Shown: positions 54,185 through 63,044 of the stretch, piece by piece
Layout of the letters: each line of letters begins with the position of its first letter
How positions within the stretch are numbered: position 1 is the first letter of the stretch
NCBI RefSeq assembly: GCF_008632455.1
Contig: NZ_CP043929.1
Span: 3,410,001-3,474,000, forward strand
DNA: 64,000 bases
Direction: 5' to 3'
DNA from: Methylomonas rhizoryzae
GTDB lineage: Bacteria > Pseudomonadota > Gammaproteobacteria > Methylococcales > Methylomonadaceae
Made by a program: the position numbers and the translations under genes
Notes under the pieces: generated by a model
The model's input: the letters and a program-made list of their open reading frames with translations, nothing else
What the model was told of the DNA's origin: nothing
Databases searched by the model: none

Positions 54185-54823
54185 ACGGTTCGTCAACAAC
54201 GGCGGGCGGGCATGCAATGCCGTGTGACAAGCCATGAGGACAACCGATCACGGCAAAGCCAATCGAGTGGCATAGTCAATGATTTAGCGCTCGCTCACCC
54301 CGCCCTTACTAACAAAAGTTTCGGAGTTCGTTTTTACCGGCCTAGCGTAGGCTCATTGTTGATTTCCAAGGCCTCAAGCCTAAGCGTTTTGGGCCTAGTT
54401 AAAGGACTTGCGAAAACCAACACTGTATGTGTGCATCAATGGCCTCCATCACCCTGGCGACTGCGTCACCCGATACCGCTTTCAGGCTATCCAAAGCCTC
54501 CGGTAATCATGGCGCGAAAAACGTGCCACAGTTTGCCGGTCCGTGCTGTTGGCGGATAGCCGCCAAATGGATGGACGCAGTATAGGCTGCATAGTGGTTG
54601 CTTTGCTCTTTCAGGAAGCCTGAGGTACTGCTTGGCATCTTTGCAATACACATCAATGGCCCGACGCATCAAATACAGTTTCAGCATTTGAGCCGCTGAC
54701 AGCTCCTATCGGTCGCCAGAAAGACCGCCCGGGATGCGCACCACCGCAGGCATCCCGAGCGTTCAGGCTTGGCGGTTACGGCGCCGCATAGGCAACCGCC
54801 GTTTTTGGCCGTCCGGAAAATGA
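54185..54823. other. Long non-coding stretch before the redox cassette
   Basis: About 640 bases with no supportable gene; the frames open here (54212-54559 plus, 54487-54687 minus) lack ribosome-binding sites and recognisable similarity. Near its right end are two inverted repeats: CGGGATGC/GCATCCCG (54730-54757) and GGCGGTT/AACCGCC followed by GTTTTT (54771-54806). The stretch looks like decayed DNA at a junction. Confidence 0.5.
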
Positions 54824-54857
54824 CGACGGCAGGGTCGGCGAATCCACCCTGCCGTCG
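54824..54857 (-). terminator. Hairpin terminator after the SDR gene
   Basis: CGACGGCAGGGT and ACCCTGCCGTCG form a perfect 12-bp stem with a 10-base loop, 16 bases beyond the SDR stop. On the minus strand TCATTTTCC follows, a modest U-tract. Confidence 0.65.
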
Positions 54858-54872
54858 CGGATCAATTTCAGA

Positions 54873-55664
54873 TCAGAATGCACTTTTGATCACGCCGCCG
54901 TCAACCCGCAGCGCGGCGCCGGTGGTTGCCGAGGCCAACGGGCTGGCCAGATAACAGACCAGCGAGGCAACTTCGTCGGTCGTCGCGAAACGTTTGATCA
55001 ACGACGTCGGACGGACGGTTTCGAAGAATTGTTGTTCGAAGGCCTCGAAACTTTGGCCTTGTTGCGCGGCCAGCTCGTTGACGAAATCGCCGACGCCGCG
55101 CGAGCGGGTCGGGCCGGGCAACACCGAATTGACGGTGATGCCGGTGCCGGCCACGTGTTCGGCCAGACCGCGCGCCACCGCAATTTGCGCGGACTTGGTC
55201 ATGCCGTAATGGATCATTTCCGCCGGGATTTGCACGCCGCTTTCGCTGGAGATGAACACGATCCGGCCCCAGTCGGCGGCGCGCATCGCCGGAAGATACA
55301 ACCGGGCCAAGCGCACGCCGCTCAGCACGTTGACTTCGAACAGCCGGCGCCAGTCGGCGTCCGGAATGTCTTCGAACGCGACCGGCTCGAAGATACCGAG
55401 GTTGTTGATCAAAATATCCACCTGGGGATGGGCAACCAGCAAGGCTTCCGCCGCGTCGGCCCGCGACAAATCGCCGGCAAAGCCGAGTAGTGGCTGGGCG
55501 GCGAACGGCGCGAGTTCTTCGATCGCCTGCGCCACCGACTCCGGCGAGCGGCCGTTGACGATGACGTTCGCGCTTTCGCCGGCCAGCGCCTTGGCAATGG
55601 CGAAGCCGATGCCGGCGGTGCTGCCGGTCACCAGTGCGGTTTTGTCGTGTAATTGCAGATCCAT
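54873..55664 (-). CDS. Short-chain dehydrogenase/reductase (SDR)
   Basis: A 263-residue classical SDR. The NAD(P)-binding 'TGSTAGIGFAIAKAL' is near residue 14, 'NNLGIFEP' replaces the usual NNAG, the Ser of the triad is in 'VFISSESG', and 'YGMTK' gives the catalytic Tyr/Lys. The fold fits oxidation or reduction of an alcohol or carbonyl; the substrate is unknown. It is the third gene of a minus-strand cassette with an old yellow enzyme and another SDR. AAGGAG precedes the ATG. Confidence 0.88.
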   Translation of the reverse strand: MDLQLHDKTALVTGSTAGIGFAIAKALAGESANVIVNGRSPESVAQAIEELAPFAAQPLLGFAGDLSRADAAEALLVAHPQVDILINNLGIFEPVAFEDIPDADWRRLFEVNVLSGVRLARLYLPAMRAADWGRIVFISSESGVQIPAEMIHYGMTKSAQIAVARGLAEHVAGTGITVNSVLPGPTRSRGVGDFVNELAAQQGQSFEAFEQQFFETVRPTSLIKRFATTDEVASLVCYLASPLASATTGAALRVDGGVIKSAF

Positions 55665-55717
55665 AACGACTCCTTACCGATTGCGGTGATAGGTTCTGTG
55701 TGGCTGAGACTAGCCGA

Positions 55718-56806
55718 TTAATACTGCAAACAGGGGAAATCGATGTAGCCCGTGGCGCCGCCCGGCGTGTACCAGTGGGCCACGTCGGCTTCCGGATTCA
55801 ATGCCGCGTTCTTGGCAAAGCGTTCGACCAGGTCCGGATTGCTGATGAACGGCCGGCCGAACGCAATCAGGTCGGCCGCGCCGGACGCGACAGCTTGTTC
55901 GGCGCTGGCTTGGTCGTAGCCGCAGTTGCCCATCAACGGCCCGTGGAAATAGTGACGGAATTCGGTCAAAGTCATCGCGGCGCCGAGATGGTGAAATCCA
56001 AAGCCCAGGCCGTCCATCACGTGCAAATAGGCCAGGTTGAGTTTGTCGAGTTGTTGGGCAACGTAAGCGAATTGTTCGCGATAATCGGCCGAGCCCATGT
56101 CGTTGAAGGCGCCATTGGGCGACAGCCGCACGCCGATGCGGTGCGATGGCCATACCGTGGCGATCGCCGCGACCACTTCGCCGAGCAGCCGATAGCGGTT
56201 TGCGATGCTGCCGCCGTAGGCGTCGTTGCGCTGATTGGTTTTGGAGTGCAGAAATTGGTCCAACAAGTAGCCGTTGGCGGCATGGATTTCGATGCCGTCG
56301 CAGCCGGCCCGCAAGGCGCGTTCGGCGGCGCGGCGGTAATCCTCGACGATACCGGCCAATTCGGCGGTTTCCAGCGCGCGGGGCGTTTCGTAAGGTTGTT
56401 TGCCCATAGGCGTGTGGATGTAATCGCCGTTTAGTTTTATCGCGGACGGCGCGACGGCCGGCTCGCCGCCGTGAAAGCTGCTGTGCGAGGCCCGGCCGCA
56501 ATGCCACAGTTGCATGAACATCTTGCCGCCCCGGCTGTGTACCGCGTCGGTCACCGGCCGCCAGGCCTGCGCCATCGCGTCGCTGTAAATGCCGGGTGTT
56601 TCCACCCAGCCCAAGCCTTGCTCGGAAATCGAAGTCGCTTCGCTGATCAGCAAGCCGGCGGAGGCGCGTTGCCGGTAGTATTCGGCCATCGTGGCATTGG
56701 CCAGCCGTTCCTTGCCGGCCCTGGCGCGGGTCAACGGGGCTAGTACCACGCGATTGTTCAGCGTTAAATCATGCAATGGAAAGGACGTTAATAGTTGCTT
56801 GGACAT
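55718..56806 (-). CDS. Old yellow enzyme-family alkene reductase
   Basis: A 362-residue FMN-dependent ene-reductase like NemA. 'RVVLAPLTRARA' is the N-terminal FMN loop, 'QLWHCGRASH' contains a conserved His region, 'EIHAANGYLLDQFLHSKTNQRNDAYGGS' is the signature with the catalytic Tyr region, and 'LIAFGRPFISNPDLVERF' binds the FMN phosphate. AGGAG precedes ATG 56806, which sets the start; the frame continues upstream across the next gene. It reduces activated C=C or nitro/nitrate-ester compounds using NAD(P)H. Confidence 0.92.
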   Translation of the reverse strand: MSKQLLTSFPLHDLTLNNRVVLAPLTRARAGKERLANATMAEYYRQRASAGLLISEATSISEQGLGWVETPGIYSDAMAQAWRPVTDAVHSRGGKMFMQLWHCGRASHSSFHGGEPAVAPSAIKLNGDYIHTPMGKQPYETPRALETAELAGIVEDYRRAAERALRAGCDGIEIHAANGYLLDQFLHSKTNQRNDAYGGSIANRYRLLGEVVAAIATVWPSHRIGVRLSPNGAFNDMGSADYREQFAYVAQQLDKLNLAYLHVMDGLGFGFHHLGAAMTLTEFRHYFHGPLMGNCGYDQASAEQAVASGAADLIAFGRPFISNPDLVERFAKNAALNPEADVAHWYTPGGATGYIDFPCLQY

Positions 56807-56856
56807 GGTTTGCTCCTGGATTAGTTCGTGTTGTTCATGGAAAGCGGTATTTGGGT

Positions 56857-57585
56857 TCAATTCATGCCGCCGTTGGCGCGCAAGACCTGGCCGTTGATCC
56901 AGCCGCCGTCCGGGCCGGCCAGAAAGGCGACGAGCGCGGCGATATCGTTCGGTGTGGCGATGCGCTCCAGCGGCGGCAGCTTGCGTAAGCGTTCGACTTG
57001 TTCGGCAGTCTTGCCTTGGAAGAACAACTCGGTATCGGTCGGTCCCGGCGCGACGCAATTCACCGTGATATTACGGCCGCGCAATTCGTTGGCAAAGGTG
57101 CGGGACAAGGCTTCCACCGCAGCCTTGGAGGCGTTGTAGACCGCGTAGCCGGGCAGGGCCAGACCGATCGCGCTGGTCGAAAAATTGACGATGCGGCCGC
57201 CGTCGTTCAAACGGGTCGCCGCTAAACGCAAGGTGTTGAAGGTGCCTTTCAAGTTGACCGCGACGATGTCGTCGAAGCTCGCGTCGTCGGCCTCCGCCAG
57301 CGTTTGCAATGGCATGATGCCGGCGTTGTTGACCAGTAGGTCGATGCGGCCCAGTGCTTGCTCGGCGTTGGCGAATAACTCGGCGACTTGCGCCGGATGA
57401 CTTACATCGGCTGGCAAGGCGACGGCTTGCCGGCCGATCCGGCGGATTTGCGCGGCGACCGCTTCGGCGGCCTGAGCGTTAGCGGCGTAATTGACCGCGA
57501 TGTCGAAGCCGTCTTGCGCAAGACGTAGCGCGACGGCTTTGCCGATACCGCGCGACCCGCCGGTGACTAAAGCGACGTTTCCCAT
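56857..57585 (-). CDS. SDR family oxidoreductase (FabG-like)
   Basis: A 242-residue classical SDR: 'VTGGSRGIGKAVALRL' near residue 7, 'NNAGIMP' near 88, 'FSTSAIG' (Ser) and 'YAVYNASKAAVEAL' (Tyr/Lys). GGAGG precedes the ATG at 57585. First gene of the cassette, divergent from a LysR regulator with 131 bases between them; likely controlled by it. Confidence 0.9.
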   Translation of the reverse strand: MGNVALVTGGSRGIGKAVALRLAQDGFDIAVNYAANAQAAEAVAAQIRRIGRQAVALPADVSHPAQVAELFANAEQALGRIDLLVNNAGIMPLQTLAEADDASFDDIVAVNLKGTFNTLRLAATRLNDGGRIVNFSTSAIGLALPGYAVYNASKAAVEALSRTFANELRGRNITVNCVAPGPTDTELFFQGKTAEQVERLRKLPPLERIATPNDIAALVAFLAGPDGGWINGQVLRANGGMN

Positions 57586-57638
57586 CCGAACCTCCGTGGT
57601 TTGCGGCGCAACCGCGCCGGTTGAAATAGACGGGATTC

Positions 57639-57682
57639 AGTATATTTTTAGGAATTAATCGGATAAACGGGCAAATTCCGAT
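57639..57682. promoter_or_regulatory. Divergent promoter/operator between SDR and lysR-type genes
   Basis: A 6-base inverted repeat ATCGGA/TCCGAT (57658-57663, 57677-57682) lies next to a minus-strand TATACT (57644-57639) that would be the -10 box of the SDR cassette. A second, looser pair of GATAACA/GAATAACA copies follows up to 57710. This fits a LysR operator. Confidence 0.45.
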
Positions 57683-57716
57683 AACACTGTTCAAAATCGA
57701 ATAACAGTTCTCCACG

Positions 57717-58643
57717 ATGAATCAACTCGACGCGATTAAAATCTTCGTCCGGGTCGCCGAAGCGGCCAGTTTCACGCAGGCAGCGGCGGATTTAGGCCTG
57801 CCCAAGGCCTCGACCTCGCTGGCTGTACAGTGGTTGGAAAACCAGACCGGCATCCGCTTGTTGCACCGCACCACCCGGCAAGTACAAATGACCCAGGACG
57901 GCCAGGTGTTTTACCAACGCTGCCTGGAATGGCTGGCCGACGCCGAAGAATTGCAAGACATGTTCCGAATCGATCCGGCCGACGTGCGCGGCCGGTTGCG
58001 AGTGGATATGTCGGTCGGCGCGGTGGCCGGCATCGTGATGGCGCGCTTGCCGGAATTCATGGCCCGCTATCCTAACGTCGAAGTCGAACTCAGCGCCGCC
58101 GACCACTTCGTCGATATCGTCGGCGACGGCTTCGATTGCGTGATGCGGGCCGGTAACATTTCGGACTCGCGTTTGGTTGCCCGGCGCTTGGGCGCCTATC
58201 GGCAAATGAACTGCGTGAGTCCCACTTACGCCGCCGCCCACGGCGTCCCGCAAACCCTGGCCGAGTTGGCCGAACATCGCCTGATTCACTATGCCTTGAG
58301 CTTGGGCAGCAAACCGGCCGGCTTCGAATACGTCGACGCCGCCAGCGGCGAGGTCCGCAACCTGCCGATGGCCGGCAAGCTGACCGTCAATAGTTCAATC
58401 GCCTATTTCTCCGCGTGTCTGGCCGGCTTGGGTATTATCCAAGCACCGGAACCCAACCTGGAACCCTACGTTCGGCGCGGCGAGTTGATCGAAGTTCTGC
58501 CGGACTATCGGGCCGAACCGTTGCCGGTAACGCTGCTATACAGCAACCGCCGCCATCTGTCTCGGCGGGTGCAGGTCTTCATGTGTTGGCTGGAAGACAT
58601 CATGAAGCCGTATTTGCAGCCGATAGCGCCGACGCGGACCTAA
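57717..58643 (+). CDS. LysR-family transcriptional regulator
   Basis: A 308-residue LysR-type regulator. The N-terminal winged helix-turn-helix is 'AIKIFVRVAEAASFTQAAADLGLPKASTSLAVQWLE' followed by 'TGIRLLHRTTRQVQMTQDG'; the rest is the periplasmic-binding-like effector domain. It resembles the YafC/DsdC-type group that controls adjacent oxidoreductases. Divergent from the SDR-OYE-SDR cassette, which it probably regulates; the inducer is unknown. Confidence 0.92.
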   Translation: MNQLDAIKIFVRVAEAASFTQAAADLGLPKASTSLAVQWLENQTGIRLLHRTTRQVQMTQDGQVFYQRCLEWLADAEELQDMFRIDPADVRGRLRVDMSVGAVAGIVMARLPEFMARYPNVEVELSAADHFVDIVGDGFDCVMRAGNISDSRLVARRLGAYRQMNCVSPTYAAAHGVPQTLAELAEHRLIHYALSLGSKPAGFEYVDAASGEVRNLPMAGKLTVNSSIAYFSACLAGLGIIQAPEPNLEPYVRRGELIEVLPDYRAEPLPVTLLYSNRRHLSRRVQVFMCWLEDIMKPYLQPIAPTRT

Positions 58644-58806
58644 CGATGAGAGGGATTAGCACCGCAGGACTCGTCCGATTGGCGTCCCGGCCTATTCCAC
58701 CACTATTTCCGGTTCCTTATCGGTGGACAAGGCTACCACTGGACTTCGCCCGTGCATCTAAACTACCATGCCCCGCTCGTCATTTTGCCTGGATAACACT
58801 CGGTTT

Positions 58807-60123
58807 ATGCAAGACCCTACTACCTTCGTCAATTGGTTCAGAAACTCCGCACCTTATATACACGCGCACCGCAATCGCACGTTCGTGATCTTTTTCAGCG
58901 GCGCGGCGGTAACGGAAACCGGTTTCGATTCGCTAATCCATGATCTGGCCATGCTGAAAAGCCTTGGCGCCCGCTTGGTGTTGGTGCACGGCATACGCCC
59001 GCAAATCGACGAACGGGTATTACAGCAAGGCGACACGCCAAAATTTCACCACCATTTACGCATCACCGACATCAACACCCTGCGATACGTCAAGCAAGCC
59101 GCGGGCTTGGTTAGGGTGGAGATAGAGGCTTTGTTGTCCATGGGCGTGTCCGGATCGCCGATGGCCGGCGCTAAAATCCGGGTGGCTTCCGGCAATTTCG
59201 TCACCGCGCAACCCTTGGGAGTACTGGCCGGCATAGATTACTGTTATACCGGCAAGGTCAGACGCATAGACGCCGAAGCGATACACCAACAGTTGGATCA
59301 ACAAAACGTGGTGTTGATTTCACCGATAGGCTATTCGCCCAGCGGCGAGGTGTTTAATGTATCGGCGGAAGAAGTGGCCACCGAGGTGGCTATTGCCCTG
59401 CATGCCGAAAAATTGATCCTGTTGACCGACCAACTGTGTTTGTCGCCGGTCGACAAACAGCCGATACAACAATTGACTGCCGATCAAGCCGGCCGCTTGT
59501 TGCAACAATACCCGGACATGCCGGAACCGGTGGTACATTCTTTGAATGCCGCGATTCAAAGCTGTCGCCGCGGCGTGCAGCGCGCACATTTGATCGACCG
59601 GCACGTAGACGGCGGCCTATTGCTGGAATTGTTTACCCGCGACGGTGTGGGCACGCTGATCAGTTCGCAAGAATTCGAAACCTTGCGCCCCGCGACCTTG
59701 GACGACATCGGCGGCATCATGGAATTGATCAAGCCTTTGGAACAGCAAGGCATCTTGGTCAAACGCTCCAGGGAAAAGCTGGAAATGCAAATCGGCGACT
59801 ATATCGTCATCGAACGCGACGGACTGATCATCGGTTGCACCGCCTTTCACGTCATGCCGGACGGACAAAATGCGGAAATCGCCTGTCTGGCGGTACACCC
59901 GGAGTATCGCAAAGGCGCCCGCGGCAATCGCTTGCTGGAACATTTGACGCAAAAGGCCGCCCAACAGAGCATCGAACGCCTGTTCGTCCGTTCCACCCAA
60001 ACCGCGCACTGGTTCGTGGAGCGCGGGTTTCTCCCTTGCGAAATCGCCGATCTACCCGAACCGATTAAAATGACCTACAACTATCAACGCAATTCCAAAG
60101 TGTTTTACAAAACCATTGCTTGA
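58807..60123 (+). CDS. argA: N-acetylglutamate synthase (amino-acid kinase/GNAT fusion)
   Basis: A 438-residue ArgA, first enzyme of arginine synthesis. The N-terminal amino-acid kinase domain ('FSGAAVTETGFDSLIHDLAML', 'LVLVHGIRPQID', 'YCYTGKVRRIDAEAI') would hold the arginine feedback site; the C-terminal GNAT domain has 'EIACLAVHPEYRKGARGNRLLEHL' and 'FVRSTQTAHWFVERGFLP'. I chose ATG 58807; a longer in-frame ATG at 58768 lacks a ribosome-binding site. Confidence 0.95.
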   Translation: MQDPTTFVNWFRNSAPYIHAHRNRTFVIFFSGAAVTETGFDSLIHDLAMLKSLGARLVLVHGIRPQIDERVLQQGDTPKFHHHLRITDINTLRYVKQAAGLVRVEIEALLSMGVSGSPMAGAKIRVASGNFVTAQPLGVLAGIDYCYTGKVRRIDAEAIHQQLDQQNVVLISPIGYSPSGEVFNVSAEEVATEVAIALHAEKLILLTDQLCLSPVDKQPIQQLTADQAGRLLQQYPDMPEPVVHSLNAAIQSCRRGVQRAHLIDRHVDGGLLLELFTRDGVGTLISSQEFETLRPATLDDIGGIMELIKPLEQQGILVKRSREKLEMQIGDYIVIERDGLIIGCTAFHVMPDGQNAEIACLAVHPEYRKGARGNRLLEHLTQKAAQQSIERLFVRSTQTAHWFVERGFLPCEIADLPEPIKMTYNYQRNSKVFYKTIA

Positions 60124-60153
60124 ATACTGCCCCACCCAACGTTTCCTATTCAC

Positions 60154-60606
60154 ATGTTGAGCAAAGAAGAATTCCTGGCTACCGTAAAAAACACCCCGCT
60201 GGTTTCCATCGATTTGGTGGTTCGCGCGCAAAACGGCAAAGTCTTGATGGGCAAAAGAATCAATCGGCCTGCAGCCGGCTATTGGTTTGTACCGGGCGGG
60301 CGAATTTATAAAGGGGAAACCCTGGAAGATGCATTTAAACGCATTAGTTTGACCGAATTGGGTATTGAACTGGAAATTTCGGCAGGGGTTTTATTGGGCG
60401 CTTTCACCCATATTTATGCCGACAACTTTGCCGGAGCTGCCGGAATAGGCACGCATTATGTGGTGCTGGCCTATCAGTTGCACTTGGAAGCAGCCGACTT
60501 AGGCTTGCCGGACCAACAGCACAGTGCTTACCGCTGGTTCGCCGCGGACGACGACCTAAGCGAGGCCCATTTCAACAGCCTAGCGTATTTTCCTTATCTG
60601 CAATAA
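60154..60606 (+). CDS. nudD: GDP-mannose mannosyl hydrolase (Nudix)
   Basis: A 150-residue Nudix-fold protein with the sequence of the GDP-mannose mannosyl hydrolase group: 'MLSKEEFLATVKNTPLVSIDLVV', 'NRPAAGYWFVPGGRIYKGETLEDAF', 'TELGIEL', 'THYVVLAYQL'. This group has a shortened Nudix box and hydrolyses GDP-mannose or GDP-glucose, which would fit supply control for a mannose-containing polysaccharide. cpdA follows 11 bases later. Confidence 0.88.
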   Translation: MLSKEEFLATVKNTPLVSIDLVVRAQNGKVLMGKRINRPAAGYWFVPGGRIYKGETLEDAFKRISLTELGIELEISAGVLLGAFTHIYADNFAGAAGIGTHYVVLAYQLHLEAADLGLPDQQHSAYRWFAADDDLSEAHFNSLAYFPYLQ

Positions 60607-60617
60607 CTCTGTTAGCC

Positions 60618-61409
60618 ATGGCTACCCATACCGTCTTGCAAATCACCGATTTGCACTTAAAAACGCCGCGCGCTGCCACCATGCTGGGCATCAATACCGA
60701 AGCGTTTTTTCTACAAACCTTACGGCACGCGCTGGACGCACACCCCCGGTGCGATTTGCTGTTGCTTACCGGGGATTTGGCTCAAGACCCGTGCCAGGAG
60801 GTCTATCTAAGAATTCGTCAACATCTGGAAAAGACCGGCCTACCCTGCTTATGTTTGCCCGGAAATCACGACGACTTCGAACTCATGCAGCAAAACTTGA
60901 GCGGCGGCCAAATAGTGTGCGAACGCACTTTTCAATTGGGCGCCTGGTCTATCATTGTCTTGCATAGCCAGCAGGCTGATAGCCAAACCGGCACGTTAGC
61001 CCAAGCGGAATTGCAGTTTTTGCGGGAAACGTTGGAGCACAATGCCCACCGCCCGACCCTGATCGCGGTTCATCATCATTGCATAGCGACCGGCTCGCCC
61101 TGGATGGATAGCATGCAGATCGACAACAGCGCAGCGTTTTTGCAACTATTGGCCGAATATCCGCAAGTCAAACTGGTAACCTGCGGCCACGTCCATCAAG
61201 AATTCGCCCGCAAATTCGGCACTATTAGCCTATTCGGCACGCCCTCCAGCTGTTTTCAATTCGCCCCGCAATCCCATCAATACGCGTTGGACAATCTGCC
61301 GCCGGGATACCGACTTTTTTCGCTAGTCGACGATGGAACATTCGCCACCGAATGCCGCCGCGTGCCGTTGGATATGCGGGATTTAGACCCTAAAGCGCCG
61401 GGCTATTAA
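60618..61409 (+). CDS. cpdA: 3',5'-cyclic-AMP phosphodiesterase
   Basis: A 263-residue class III metallophosphoesterase of the CpdA type. Metal ligands lie in 'ITDLHL' (residues 9-14), 'LLTGDLAQD', 'LPGNHDD', 'VHHHC' and 'TCGHVHQEF'. It hydrolyses cAMP, opposing the CyaA encoded at 13 kb. Its 3' end overlaps the convergent rppH by 20 bases. Confidence 0.9.
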   Translation: MATHTVLQITDLHLKTPRAATMLGINTEAFFLQTLRHALDAHPRCDLLLLTGDLAQDPCQEVYLRIRQHLEKTGLPCLCLPGNHDDFELMQQNLSGGQIVCERTFQLGAWSIIVLHSQQADSQTGTLAQAELQFLRETLEHNAHRPTLIAVHHHCIATGSPWMDSMQIDNSAAFLQLLAEYPQVKLVTCGHVHQEFARKFGTISLFGTPSSCFQFAPQSHQYALDNLPPGYRLFSLVDDGTFATECRRVPLDMRDLDPKAPGY

Positions 61410-61929
61410 CCTCTTGCAAACCGTTTAGATAGCCGGAGGCGTCTATGCCGGCGTCTCCCGTCAGTAACAACGCGCCCAATTCGTCCATGGCTTTTCGATA
61501 AACTCTGCGCTTGAAGTACACAACGTCCTGCAAAGGGTACCAATACTCCACCCATTTGTAGCTATCGAACTCTTGTTTTTGCCCGCAATCGAAACGCACG
61601 ATGGATTCGTCCGCGCGCAAGCGCAACATAAACCAAATCTGCTTTTGGCCTATGCATAAGGGCAGCGAATTCTTGCGGATGTAGCGTTCAGGCAGCTTGT
61701 AGCGCAACCAATAGCGGGTACGACCGATGATCTGAACGTGCTGCGCCTGCAAGCCGGTTTCTTCCCACAATTCCCGATACATCGCGGTTTCAGGATCTTC
61801 ATTGCAATCGATTCCGCCTTGTGGAAACTGCCACGAGTTGGCCCCCTTGCGTTTGGCCCAGAACACACGACCCTCGTCATTGCAAAGGATAATGCCGACG
61901 TTAGGCCGGTATCCTTTCGAGTCTATCAT
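61390..61929 (-). CDS. rppH: RNA 5'-pyrophosphohydrolase
   Basis: A 179-residue Nudix enzyme that removes 5'-pyrophosphate from mRNA to start decay. It begins 'MIDSKGYRPNVGIILCN', has 'WQFPQGGIDCNEDPETAMYRELWEETGL' as Nudix box and 'RYWLRYKLPERYIR' after it. ATG 61929 gives the standard N-terminus; 23 more in-frame residues upstream are not RppH-like. Confidence 0.95.
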   Translation of the reverse strand: MIDSKGYRPNVGIILCNDEGRVFWAKRKGANSWQFPQGGIDCNEDPETAMYRELWEETGLQAQHVQIIGRTRYWLRYKLPERYIRKNSLPLCIGQKQIWFMLRLRADESIVRFDCGQKQEFDSYKWVEYWYPLQDVVYFKRRVYRKAMDELGALLLTGDAGIDASGYLNGLQEVNSPAL

Positions 61930-62082
61930 GTAAAAACCTGTACTATATGCGGCCCGATCGGAACGACGGAATGTTAAAATCGCCACCGGGCCCGCCAATA
62001 AATTAATGGGCGCAATTGTTCCACAAATGCGCGGCGGAAACCATAAGCCGCTCGGTTTAATTTCTTAACTATCAGGTTTTAC

Positions 62083-62739
62083 GTGAGCTTAGCGATTTTC
62101 GATTTGGACAACACGCTGATCGCCGACGACAGCGACTTCTTATGGGGACAATTTCTGGTCGACCGCGGCATAGTCGACAAGAGCTATTACGAGGAAGCCA
62201 ACGCGAAGTTTTACGAGGATTACAAACACGGGGTATTGGACATCGTGGCGTTTTTACGCTTCTCTTTGGCGCCGCTTGCCGCGCACAAAGCCGAACAACT
62301 GCATCGCTGGCGCGACGAGTTCGTTCGCGAGATTATAGAGCCGATTACTTTGCCGGCCGCACACGAGCTGGTCGAAAAACATCGGCAAGCCGGCGATACG
62401 CTGCTGGTCATCACCGCGACCAACCGTTTCGTCACCGAACCCATCGTCAAGCTATACGGCATCGATTACCTGCTGGCGACAACCCCGGCGCAAGCGAACG
62501 GCGAATATACCGGCGATTTTATCGGTACTCCCTGTTTTCAGGAGGGTAAAGTCCGTCACTTGCAGCAATGGCTTAGTGCCAACGGAGAAAGCCTGACTAA
62601 CAGCTGCTTTTATAGCGATTCGCACAACGATTTGCCGCTGCTGCGTTTGGTGGACAAACCGGTGGCGGTGGATCCGGACCCCACCTTGAGAGACGAAGCC
62701 CAACGGGCAGGTTGGGATATCATCAGCTTGCGCGGCTAG
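62083..62739 (+). CDS. HAD subfamily IB phosphatase (SerB-like)
   Basis: A 218-residue HAD hydrolase: motif I 'IFDLDNTLIADDS' at the N-terminus, a helical cap, motif II 'LLVITATNRF', motif III near 'CFQEGKVRHL' and motif IV 'YSDSHNDLPLLRLV'. This matches HAD-IB enzymes (phosphoserine or histidinol-phosphate phosphatases, TIGR01490-like). Start GTG 62083. Substrate not determined. Confidence 0.88.
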   Translation: MSLAIFDLDNTLIADDSDFLWGQFLVDRGIVDKSYYEEANAKFYEDYKHGVLDIVAFLRFSLAPLAAHKAEQLHRWRDEFVREIIEPITLPAAHELVEKHRQAGDTLLVITATNRFVTEPIVKLYGIDYLLATTPAQANGEYTGDFIGTPCFQEGKVRHLQQWLSANGESLTNSCFYSDSHNDLPLLRLVDKPVAVDPDPTLRDEAQRAGWDIISLRG

Positions 62740-62742
62740 ACG

Positions 62743-62973
62743 CTATTTTTTCTTGATATAAAAAATTTGCCGGTCCGGCTCGCGCAAATTATGTACCAGC
62801 GAATGGCCCGCCTGATCGATATAAACGCCGAAATCCAAGTGTGCCGCGGGATCGGTAGCAATCACTTTCACTACCGCACCGCTTTCTATCGCCATGATGG
62901 CCTTTTTCAACCTCAATAACGGCAAGGGGCATTGTAATCCGGTCGCGTCGACCTCAAAATCAAATTCGAACAT
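62743..62973 (-). CDS. TusA/SirA-family sulfur carrier protein
   Basis: A 76-residue TusA-like protein. 'VDATGLQCPLPLLRLKKAI' carries the CPxP motif with reactive Cys15. Such proteins relay persulfide sulfur for thiolation of tRNA or cofactor synthesis. Convergent with the HAD gene (three-base gap). Confidence 0.92.
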   Translation of the reverse strand: MFEFDFEVDATGLQCPLPLLRLKKAIMAIESGAVVKVIATDPAAHLDFGVYIDQAGHSLVHNLREPDRQIFYIKKK

Positions 62974-63044
62974 TTGCGTTTTCTCAGGAATTCTCTAGTC
63001 CCTGCATCATATCACCAACATTACCCGCCGAAAATCAAGCCGAT

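Noticed and set aside
54212..54559. 115-codon plus-strand frame before the redox cassette
   Set aside because: No start signal and no domain; its neighbourhood looks decayed. It is kept only as part of the non-coding stretch.
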